DNA from: Eunapius fragilis
Lineage: Eukaryota > Porifera > Demospongiae > Spongillida > Spongillidae
Length of the DNA stretch: 64,000 bases
NCBI GenBank assembly: GCA_963681505.1
Contig: OY811972.1
Coordinates: forward strand, 17,182,173-17,246,172
Reading direction: 5' to 3'
Shown here: positions 26,445 to 35,540 of the stretch, one piece after another
Layout of the letters: the number at the start of each line of letters is the position of its first letter
How positions within the stretch are numbered: the first letter of the stretch is position 1
Notes under the pieces: generated by a model
Seen by the model: only the letters and a program-made list of their open reading frames with translations
What the model was told of the DNA's origin: nothing
Databases searched by the model: none
Position numbers and translations under genes: made by a program

Positions 26445-27335
26445 TCCAAGCAACAATAAATCCCATCCCCTCACCACAGATGACAAATGGGATTGTGTAG
26501 GGGGTATTTTAAGGTTACATTCGAGATGGGTGTGAGGAGTAGAGTAGGATCGTTTGAAACCAATTGGACTTTTAAGCAGTAGTGGTTGCATGCTAAACTT
26601 TTATACACATTCAAGAAGGGAACAACACACTCTTGTCAACGGTAATAAAAGCTGGATAGAGCAGTCTAGTGGTAGTACTCAACGATCAAGAAACAGACTA
26701 TTCTCGCGAGGCTGTGGGCGCTCGCCGTTCTTTTGCGAATAAATTCACCTTCCCTTCGAAAAAATGCAGGTTGTCAACCAAACGCGTGGTGCACATCACT
26801 ATACTTGGACGCTAAAATGTAAGGAATGTGCTACAAGCCAGTATAGGTTTTATAGTACTAGCTTGCTTAGCAATGACTACACTGTCCCACAAGATTTGCA
26901 TACACGATATGTTATACGGGTGGTTCTGAGCGCGTTATTGGCAAAACAAGAATGGCACGCTAAAATACAACCATTTTTAAGTTGGGGTAACGGATTTCAG
27001 AAAGAACAACCCGTCGATTCACTAGATACTGTCCCACAAAAAAGAGCGCACCCAACATTGGAAATTTTCGCTTAACTTGGACAAAAATAAAATGACGCGG
27101 AGAACTCTCGATCCTGAAAAACTTGTTAAAATACACATACACAATAACCTGCTTGCGTACTACAGTGAAACGTGCCTATCCATCTTTGTTCCAAAACGCC
27201 AGCGAATTTTCGTACCCCTTTCACACTTCGATGTACGTGTGATTCACAGCAGGTCGGATGGCACACATAAAATTGCAAATATCTATGGCTCACGTGACGC
27301 GTTGCCAATCCCTCTATATATTATCATTATCTCTG
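25782..27335. mobile_element. 1554-bp terminal-inverted-repeat DNA element with 7-bp TSD
   Basis: The left end starts CAGAGATAATATATAGGGGG; the right end, reversed, starts CAGAGATAATGATAATATAT. Both continue with GGGATTGGCAACG, and the inverted similarity extends about 70-90 bp inward (CACGTGA..CCATAG). The element is flanked by identical ACATAAT at 25775-25781 and 27336-27342, a 7-bp target-site duplication. No transposase is apparent. One 103-codon open frame (26764-27075, plus) has no recognised domain. G- and C-homopolymers lie at about 26197 and 26408. Superfamily is unresolved; 7 bp is one short of the usual hAT duplication. Confidence 0.8.
26764..27075 (+). CDS. Hypothetical open frame inside the TIR element
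   Basis: A 103-codon plus-strand frame lies wholly inside the inverted-repeat element and could be all that remains of its coding region. It contains one Cys-x2-Cys pair near residues 19-22 but no transposase signature such as a DDE pattern. It is not recognised. It may be chance coding in a non-autonomous element; expression is unknown. Confidence 0.2.
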   Translation: MQVVNQTRGAHHYTWTLKCKECATSQYRFYSTSLLSNDYTVPQDLHTRYVIRVVLSALLAKQEWHAKIQPFLSWGNGFQKEQPVDSLDTVPQKRAHPTLEIFA

Positions 27336-27383
27336 ACATAATCAAGTTGTTAGGTCAAGTTATAACATACAAATAAAGTCAAG

Positions 27384-28322
27384 TCACGAGGGTGCAGGAA
27401 CTTCCTTGCCAGGCTGTTTCTCTTCGAATTTTTCGATAATGTTTTTGTCAGTTGGCGGTAGTATGGTACACTTGTTGTCTTTTAAATCGGGCCTTATCCA
27501 GAAGTCTAGAATTCCAATAAAAGCAGCCACAACCACACATAGCATCATAATGCCGTAAAAGTTGAGAAATACGCCATTGATGGCGACAGAATTAAAACTG
27601 CATGGTATAGAAGCATTCGATGTCCAATAAGACTCCAGCTGTGGTACTTCAATACGACAATCGAACAGCTTTTGTAATCTTTTTCCGCTTAGATACTCGT
27701 ACACATATAGGCAAATCGGGACTACTATGGAGAAGGCCATTTGAAAAACATTTTTAATCAGATATAGCACGAATAGCCAGTACGTGGGAGCGTCATTCTT
27801 AGTTGTTCCGTCAGCTGCTGTTTTGTTTGCTCTTGCTAAATAGTCCATCGCTGAATACCAAGAATGATGCAATAGTAGAGTCAGAAGCCCTTGACCAAAT
27901 ACCCCAAAGGGTAGAAAGGACGTCCAAGTTGGTACTTGATCGCTGCAGTAGTCATTGATGTAGGCTTGCTGTCCTACAGTGAATGAGCTAGCGCCGCTGG
28001 TAGGGATAAGGAAGCACGAGACAATCCCATTCCCGTACGGCAGCACATTAATAAAAGAATCAAGTACGATGAACCCCATACATGTGTAGGCCAGAAGAGC
28101 AACAGTCTTGTCAAAAAAAAGCTTTTTTGGATCTGCTAACGCATTGCCAACAAAGTCCTTGGACGATAATTTGTTCATTTCGAAAACCAAATATAAACCA
28201 CCACCACCGGTTACAATGGTATACGGCACGGCGGTGGTATATAGGTTTATACGATGTGCTATACAATATTCATGGTGGAAAACATCTAAGCTATTTGATT
28301 GGCTGCTCCCCATGCACACCAT
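27384..28322 (-). CDS. LRRC8/pannexin-like four-TM pore protein without LRRs
   Basis: A single open frame of 312 codons if the first ATG is used, or 264 if translation starts at the internal Met 49 (ATG at 28178), which sits closer to the pore domain. In long-form numbering, hydrophobic segments lie near residues 73-94, 134-155, 182-208 and 250-275. The first extracellular loop has Cys103 and Cys126 (the latter in AYINDYC); the second has Cys222 and Cys241 (FDCRIEVPQLESY..IPC). The TM order, paired loop cysteines and the C-x18-C second loop followed by NFYGIM in TM4 match the pannexin-like channel part of LRRC8 volume-regulated anion channels. The C-terminus is a short charged tail of about 35 residues, so the leucine-rich repeats of vertebrate LRRC8 are missing. 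It would sit in the plasma membrane. Upstream exons cannot be excluded. A generic pannexin/innexin-like channel is the alternative. The stop is 41 nt from the neighbouring TIR element's target duplication. Confidence 0.68.
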   Translation of the reverse strand: MVCMGSSQSNSLDVFHHEYCIAHRINLYTTAVPYTIVTGGGGLYLVFEMNKLSSKDFVGNALADPKKLFFDKTVALLAYTCMGFIVLDSFINVLPYGNGIVSCFLIPTSGASSFTVGQQAYINDYCSDQVPTWTSFLPFGVFGQGLLTLLLHHSWYSAMDYLARANKTAADGTTKNDAPTYWLFVLYLIKNVFQMAFSIVVPICLYVYEYLSGKRLQKLFDCRIEVPQLESYWTSNASIPCSFNSVAINGVFLNFYGIMMLCVVVAAFIGILDFWIRPDLKDNKCTILPPTDKNIIEKFEEKQPGKEVPAPS

Positions 28323-29265
28323 CCATTAGTTATTCATCCATTCAGATTGGACATATATGGGCTTCATGCGTTAGGAATGGGACGAATGAATAATTAGCCC
28401 TCTTATTTCGGAACATTCCACCAAATATTAATTTATAAATACAACTCGGTTCAAACAATTATATTCACAAAATGCAATGCTCAATACATGTTTCTATTTC
28501 ATGTGAGTAAACCATGTACGGTAGAAAGCTGCTGCAGCATTATCACACAAAAAATCGCCATAAATCAGAAGTTCATCGGTTCATTCAATCCATGACGTGA
28601 GGTTCATTAGCTTACCCCATGCACCCTCCATCTATCTCTGCTGCAGATTAGTACAAGTAACAGCAGGGTTGACTTGGGGTGGCATTGAACAGTCGATGCT
28701 CTCTGTTTTTGTGAGCAGGTGGTTGAACCCATAAGTGTTTTTTTTGTACCACTGTAGTCATTGATGTAGCTTGCTGTCCAGAAAAATCTGAGGTCCATTT
28801 GCATGCAATTAAAAAGCCTTGATTATGAAGTACCCACATGTCCATGCATGTATCCTTCCTACACACATTTCAGTATGAGTGCACAAAGAGAAAATGGACG
28901 TACATGAGATGCACTCATGATCATCATGTATTCTACATGTATATACACATATGTATAGGAGCAGCACTTGGAAAAATTCTTTGCTAAATTTGGTAGTGGT
29001 TATTTAAACTTCACGCAGCTCAATACAGAAACTCAGAGATATCATAGCGGTTGAGCACTGCTATGAAATGAATATTTGGCTTAGTACCAATGTGTAACTT
29101 CTCTATGACAGAACCAATAATGTGATCAAATTAAGGTATTTAACTGTGTTCCATTATACTTTAACCTTAATTTTGTACCGTGTCTTAACACAATGATATA
29201 ATCCTCACAGTGGGAAGGTACAAAGAACATTCCAATTGACAATGAAACAACATATGCGCCAAAAA
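28323..29265. other. Intergenic region between LRRC8-like gene and NLR
   Basis: Apart from the LRRC8-like fragment near 28735-28800, no gene, tandem array or RNA feature is supported. The stretch is AT-rich compared with the gene-dense part to the right and probably carries the LRRC8-like promoter near its left side. Confidence 0.5.
28735..28800 (-). pseudogene. Fragment similar to the LRRC8-like gene
   Basis: The segment with GTAGTCATTGATGTAG and CTTGCTGTCC (plus strand, about 28756-28781) matches the LRRC8-like gene around 27949-27976 with a one-base deletion. In minus-strand translation it reads ASYINDY, as in the gene's AYINDYC loop. Flanks are out of frame and not recognisable, so it looks like a decayed fragment of a duplicate. 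Confidence 0.4.
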
Positions 29266-29271
29266 TTTATT
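29266..29271 (-). terminator. Polyadenylation signal of the NLR gene
   Basis: AATAAA on the minus strand, 15 nt beyond the TAG stop at 29287-29289, implies a very short 3' UTR. Confidence 0.6.
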
Positions 29272-29286
29272 ACTTAACCCGTATGA

Positions 29287-32200
29287 CTACAGGGTGAGTG
29301 CTATGGTCCCTTTGGTAAGAGTTGGATGGTCCTTGATCGCATCATATAGTGCAGTGGCTCCAATCTTGGTGAAGACATTGCTACTAAGGTTGAGTTTCTT
29401 CAGTGTACAATGCTCTGCACCCTTGGCCAGGGAACACACTGCATCATCGTCCAGGCCACAAGAACACAATGTCAAATCTAATAATGTTCGGTTGTTGGTG
29501 AGTAGGTGTACTGTAGGAGGGGAAAATACCATGACATCAGTACAGACGCAGTTAAAAATATAATAAATTGCAACCATGATTGGTTTATTTCAACAGAGTG
29601 CACAATGAAACATAGCTCACTGGCCACGAACCAATCAATTATTCTATAAATTACCAAGATTGGCTACACTGCGGTCATCAAACTTGTTGATTGACAGGTC
29701 AAGTGCAGTCACTGTCGTGTTCACTTCCACAGCATTGCACACTCCACAAAGGTGCATTGGACTTAACAAGCAGTAGAAAAATCTTAGTGTTGTGAGCACT
29801 TTGTTCTCTCGTAACATTGTCCCTGGGTAGTAATTGTAATCATAATTCATTAATGGGGTACCACTCCTCAAGATGAGAAGATGTACCATTTGGTGGCAGA
29901 GGATAAACACATAGCTTAGAGGTAGCTTAGAGGTAGCTTAGAGGTAGCTTAGAGGTAGCTTAGAGGTCTTAGAGGTAGGTTAGAGGTAGCTTAGAGGTAG
30001 CTTAGAGGTAGCTTAGAGGTAGCTTAGAGGTAGCTTAGAGGTCTTAGAGGTAGGTTAGAGGTAGCTTAGAGGTAGGTTAGAGGTAGCTTAGAGGTAGCTT
30101 AGAGGTAGCTTAGAGGTAGCTTAGAGGTAGCTTAGAGGTAGCTTAGAGGTAGCTTAGAGGTAGCTTAGAGGTCTTAGAGGTAGGTTAGAGGTCTTAGAGG
30201 TAGCTTAGAGGTCTTAGGTAGCTTAGAGGCCTTAGAGGTCTTAGGTAGCTTAGAGGTCTTAGAGGTAGCTTAGAGGTCTTTGAGGTAGCTTAGAGGTCTT
30301 AGAGGTCTTAGGTAGCTTAGAGGTCTTAGAGAGCTTAGAGTTAGCTTAGAGGTAGCTTAGAGGTCTTAGAGGTAGCTTAGAGGTTTGCTTGCAAACATTA
30401 ACATACTGACTGCAGGTGATGTGTAGATGGGGAAACATTTCCAGGTGGGTGAGCATGCGTGAGCAAATTGAACAGCTATGCATGGACAACGTGCATTAAC
30501 CTGGTTATAGGCAATTAATGGTGGGAAGGGGTGAGGGAGGGTGAGATTGAATGAGGGAGATAGGAGTGGCATACATAACTATGGAAACCACAAAAACACA
30601 GTGGGCAGGGGGTGGGGGGGGGTTGTACTTACCAAGACTAGCTATGCTTTGATCATCAAATGTAGTCTCTGTTAGATCAAGTTTAGCCAACGTTGTGTTC
30701 ACCCTAACAGCATCAAACACCTCACATAGGCCGCTGGGACCTAGTCCACACAGCCTCAGGCGAAGTGTTGTGAGAACCTTGTTCTCCCTTAATATTGCAC
30801 CTGTAGAATAAAAGCTTTTCTTAACTTCAAGTAAAATTTGTAAGGTAATCATTATTGAACTCATTATAATTATTCAACTACAATACCAGTTATCTGCTAT
30901 CCAAAGGATTTAGCTGTGAGGTGGACTTATTTTCGCATTATATCTAGTAGAACAAGGAATTTAAGTCACCATGCAGCTGAATCACCTCCTTTGGATAGTC
31001 GAATGTGTGGATAACGGTCATGTAAATTATTCAACTTGAGCACAAACAAGATTCTTTTCACCATATATGGTATTGTCAATGCCATAAATGAATCGTTAAA
31101 AAAGGATGAGTGCCCCCCCCCCCCCCCCCCCCCCCCCCGGATCACCTACTGGCACTTCATACCATGTACGCGTACGCTTACCCAGGGCAATGGCTCCTTC
31201 GTGTCCCATGAAATTGCGATAGAAGTCAATAATATTGATGTAGTCAAAGGCTCTTCCACTCTCCACCACTGTCAGCATCTTCATGCACTCCCCCCTCATG
31301 GAGCAGTTGAACACTCTAAAATTTCGTGGTTGCCTGCTTGCGGCAAAGCAGTACCCAAGAACATAGCAGTCAAATGGATCGAGTGGCTCTTCATTCAATC
31401 TCATGTCCCACTGCCTGTCCTCCATACACTTCAGTACAAGGTCAGGGTCATGTGCCTCAAACAACCAATGGAGGGTTTCTATCAGAACTCTTCCACCTTC
31501 CTTATGGCATTCTATGACACATTCTACATCTTCTTGTGACTGAAGCTTGGTTAGACCAGCCACAAACCTCCCAACCATTGTCATGTTGCTCTTACCAATG
31601 GAGTACGTCATTAGAAACTTGGCCCTCTCGCTGGGTGGCAGTGATGACACATGCAAGGCTGCCATGAACTCCTGCACTGTCTTGTGGATGAAGTGGCATG
31701 AGGATGAACCAGAACTCTCAGAGTGCAGTTCTGGGACCTCTTGGAGCAGGCCTGCAAATATACATCAACGGTACATCAATGATACATCAATGGTACGTCA
31801 ATGGTACATCAATATGGTACATCAATGGTAAATCAATGGTACATCAATGGTACATCAATGATACATCAATGGTACGTCAATGGTACATCAATGATACATC
31901 AATGGTACGTCAATGGTACATCAATATGGTACATCAATGGTAAATCAATGGTACATCAATGGTAAATCAATATGGTACATCAAGGACTACATGTTTTACA
32001 TGCATGTAATGGCATGCAACATAGTTGTATCTTCTTATGTGTTGTCATGGTTACATCATACCTAGTGTCTCCATTGTACCCCCCAGATCATTAAATATCA
32101 GCCGATCATCATTGGTGCCGTCATATGCTAGCTTGGCCAGTACCAGCAGTTGGGATACAGTGCCATCTGACAGACCAGCAAGCCAAGGGAAACCGGATAG

Positions 32201-34202
32201 TTTATCTGTGAACCATATGTAGGAGCAAACATTACATATTAAACCACCACAATCACCACCACCACCACCACCACCACCACCATCTCTACCCCACCGCCAC
32301 CACCACCACCGCCACCACCATCACCACCACCACCACCGCTACCACCACCACCATCATCACCACCACCATCACCACCACCACCACCGCTACCACCACCACC
32401 ATCACCACCACCACCACCACCATCACCACCACCACCACCACATGGCATAATTAAAGGCCACTCAAATGGTGAGGGAGCACCAGTTTTAGTTACAAACAAG
32501 ATGTTTACATATGTACTTATAATACACATGCACATCCATGAATGTATCAATTGCTTGCTATCTACCATGGATGAAGACAGAACACGTACTTGTACTCTCA
32601 TGGGTCTCGGCATTTGAAGGCTTCAAGGTCTTTTCCTCGTACCACTTCAATACAGATTTAATCAGCATTTGGTAAACATCTGTGTGTGTTTCGGGAGATT
32701 GCATTTTATTCATCTGGTTTTTCACGAAGATCTCTACAATGATGGCACAGTTGAGGGGAACATACATTAAGCCATGGACGTGTGGATGGCATTGAAGATA
32801 GGACATGAGCTGGTCCCTTAGCTCCTTGTTGTATCCAAGGGCCCCATCAACGTACTGCTGGATCTCTTGTTTGCCAAAGCCTATCACCTCAATGAACTGA
32901 CACTTCTGTGACTGACACAGCTCATGGAGGTTTTGGTTAGCTGAAGGTCGACTGGTCACCAACACTGTTGCCTTGGGAAGCACCTCCCCTTTGATGATGT
33001 CAGCAAAGATGGATGACGTCTGCAGATGGGAAGACAGCTCATCATAGCCATCAAGAACCAGCATCACGCCATCTCCTTCACGTGAGGTAACCCACTGGAC
33101 AACAGACTGCTGGGTTGCTTGGTCATGATGGTAGAAGAGGTCAGACACACACTTGGCACGCTGCACCCTCTCATCCCTGAAGCGTAGGAGGACAACCAGA
33201 TGGTAGCCATGAAGGATCTCCTGACGGGCCCAGCCAACCCCAAGGTGCCAGCTGAACGTTGATTTTCCTATACCAGAAATCCCTTCCACGATGATACACC
33301 TGGCCCTCTCACCATCTCCTATCATGCCTACCTACGATAGAGAAGGCTTTATGTTTACTGATATCGAAAGAGATGTGTACATCTCCATAGTGACGGAGAT
33401 ATGTATATGCAGGATGTCTATGCATGGTACCTACCTGATCATAATCTGCAATGGCCTTTCTAACATTCTTAAATTCTTCTATCTCAGAGTGCATCATGAT
33501 TAAGGTGCAATAATCTCCCCTCTCCCTCGGCAGGTCCTCCATCTTCTCAGCAGAAAACAAGTTGGTGTAGCACTGAAACTTGATAGGTGGCCACTGGCCT
33601 CCTGCCTCTTTAGGTCCTGCCTCTTTAGGTCCTGCCCCTTTAGGTCCTGCCTCTTTAGGTCCTGCCTCTTTAGGCCCTGCCTCTTTAGGTCCTGCCTCTT
33701 TAGGTCCTGCCTCTTTAGGTCCTGCCTCTTCTGTCCTCTTGTAAAGGGTTGTCAGGTACTCTGCATAGCTACTCACCTCCAATGGGGCTGCTTTAGAGGG
33801 TAGAAACTGGTAAATTGAAAGATCACTTAGATATGTTACAAACATCGCATTGCTGAGTCAGATAGTACACACATATCTGCACATCTCTGCACACTTCTGC
33901 ACACTTCTGCATACAGTATTATGATCACCTTGCGTTGCAGCCTTCCTTTCCAACTCTTCGACTTGCTCAGCTGTAGTGTTATTCTCCAAGTCCCTCAGTA
34001 CCTTAACTAATGCACTGTAGGTACCGTCACGTGCTCTGGACCTCTTCCACTCCAATAACATCTCTTTTCTCTTCTCTCCTTCACTACCAGAGCCCTTATC
34101 AATGGCCCTTATAGCCTGATCACTGAGAAGCCTACTGCCCACAAGCCTCCAATCAAAGTCATACCCCGCTGCTGTGCACATGTCTTCCCCACTGCACTCC
34201 AT
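29287..34202 (-). CDS. NLR receptor: Death-NACHT-LRR (881 aa, 8 exons)
   Basis: Exons: 34202-33929, 33790-33435, 33331-32590, 32205-32062, 31751-31182, 30800-30633, 29822-29655, 29510-29287. All junctions are GT-AG and all phases agree, giving 2646 nt. Residues 1-91 form a Death domain (DFDWRLVGSRLLSDQAI, then EMLLEWKRSRARDGTYSAL). Exon 2 carries about nine KEAGP pentapeptides. Exon 3 is the NACHT NTPase: Walker A GISGIGKST (227-235) and Walker B VMLVLDGYDEL (299-309). Exons 4-5 hold the NACHT-associated helical region (FIHKTVQEFMAAL). Exons 6 and 7 are 168-nt phase-1 symmetric LRR exons with ENKVLTTLR and LDL motifs; exon 8 closes the LRRs. NLRs of this kind are cytosolic pattern receptors that oligomerise on NTP binding and recruit partners through the Death fold; that role is inferred from the family. 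Start ATG at 34202 has A at -3 and G at +4. It is divergent from SHMT. Introns hold simple repeats. Confidence 0.92.
29913..30385. repeat. 11-bp minisatellite (GGTAGCTTAGA) in NLR intron
   Basis: About 40 tandem units of 11 bp, with shorter CTTAGAGGT variants mixed in, fill the intron between the two LRR exons (30633 and 29822). No coding signal was seen. Confidence 0.9.
31755..31985. repeat. GGTACATCAAT minisatellite in NLR intron
   Basis: Tandem 11-14-bp units (GGTACATCAAT, GATACATCAAT, GGTACGTCAAT) begin 4 nt upstream of the acceptor of the exon at 31751-31182. A larger block is itself repeated (ACATCAATATGG near 31806 and 31919). Confidence 0.85.
32243..32442. repeat. (CCACCA)n tract in NLR intron
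   Basis: About 200 bp of CCACCA/CCATCACCA trinucleotide repeat lies between the NACHT exon and the next exon. Poly-Gly and poly-Val frames across it are artefacts of the repeat. Confidence 0.9.
33598..33732 (-). repeat. In-frame 15-bp exonic repeat (KEAGP)n
   Basis: Nine 15-bp units (plus-strand TCCTGCCTCTTTAGG) sit inside NLR exon 2 and encode KEAGP, once KGAGP. The multiple-of-three unit keeps the reading frame. It forms a linker between the Death and NACHT domains that is probably variable in length. Confidence 0.9.
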
Positions 34203-35540
34203 GATCAACTATAAACAGGACCAAAAGCAATGATGGGATGGCTGCATTACTGACATACATATTCCCTCGGCCGGATAGCTTGACAGTGAACTGATGCATA
34301 CAGTGCAACATTGAACCCTTTTATCACTACTACCCCATCATGTTCACATCATGTTAACATCATGTTCACATCATGTTCACATCATGTTCACATCATGTTC
34401 ACATCATGTTCACATCATGTTCACATCATGTTCACTTTTTTTAAAAACACACATGGGCTACATTTTTGGTTTCATTTTTGCACCTTTGGAGTATAGCACA
34501 AGTACATACATTACGCTCGAATGATAAGGGGGCGCGGCTACAATATAACCTTACAGCCCCGCCCCTTTCCTACGTGTCTACACTGTTACAACAATGTAAG
34601 CTAAAGTTAATGTACTGCTTGAACTCCACAAGCCACTGTGAACTGAGGACTGGGGACTGGGGTACTGGGGTACTGAGGACTGGGAACCGGCGAGGACTGG
34701 GGTATTGGGACTAGGGACTTGGTAGTGGGGACTGGTACTGGACTTGGGTATTATCTCTGGTACTGGCGTCTGAGGACTGGAGTGCTGGACAGTCTGGAAA
34801 GTGATCGTTGTTACTAGGGATTCCGTTACTAGCATTATCAGTCTTTAATTCGCAAGGCCTACCACCCTCGCTACCACGCTAAACACGTAGCCTACGTATG
34901 GACTTGTGGGCATTTAAATCAACGTAACAACTTTGGCCCAAGTGGACAAAGTCATTTAGTAACCTTGGCACCAGCGCTGTTGCTTACATCGATACAGCAT
35001 ACCGTAAATACAGCTGACTCATATACAGTGACATACCTGCACTTGTATCTGGAAAGGGCGCCGCCAGTCTGATTGAATTTTCAATAAATGATGTCATATG
35101 TGGCTAGGATGTCTCGTGCCCAGCTGCGGATGTGCTTCTCGTTTGCAGCTGGGGGTTAGAGGGCCGGCCTGGGTACGAAACTAATTAGCTAATATACCTT
35201 TGGAAAGGATGTTATGTAGATCTCTAATGCCCAAGGCACACAAGTGTCTCTTTGTTTATTACACATAATGCCACCGCTGATTACATAAGGGAGGGGCGTG
35301 GTGGGCGCAGCGCTAAAAGAGGCACTCTGTTTATCTCCCGGATCTTCACAAATGTCGCACGTGGCACTTAGTCAGTGGACCCGTTTGGTGAGCGTTGTTA
35401 GAACATTTTTTGAGGCGGGCGCAAGTGCTAAATTCGCGCGCACCTTTTTTTGAATACTTCGCTTTGCGCAGGCTACCGCGACCTCACTAAGGCGACCTAT
35501 TGTTCGTTTGCTCTCCGCTCCCCTCACTACCCCTCGCACG
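34203..35540. promoter_or_regulatory. Divergent intergenic region between NLR and SHMT
   Basis: This 1.3-kb region separates the start codons of the minus-strand NLR and plus-strand SHMT, so it should contain both promoters. It holds a 12-bp repeat of CATCATGTTCA(C) (about 34338-34437) and a GGACTGGGGTACTGG-type repeat (about 34640-34800). Near SHMT there is GC-rich sequence with GGGGCGTGG (35291-35300), a GC-box/KLF-like motif. No clear TATA box was seen at either start. Confidence 0.5.

Noticed and set aside
34578..34835. 85-codon minus frame upstream of SHMT
   Set aside because: It is a translation of the GGACTGGGGTACTGG repeat in the divergent intergenic region, without domain or splice support.
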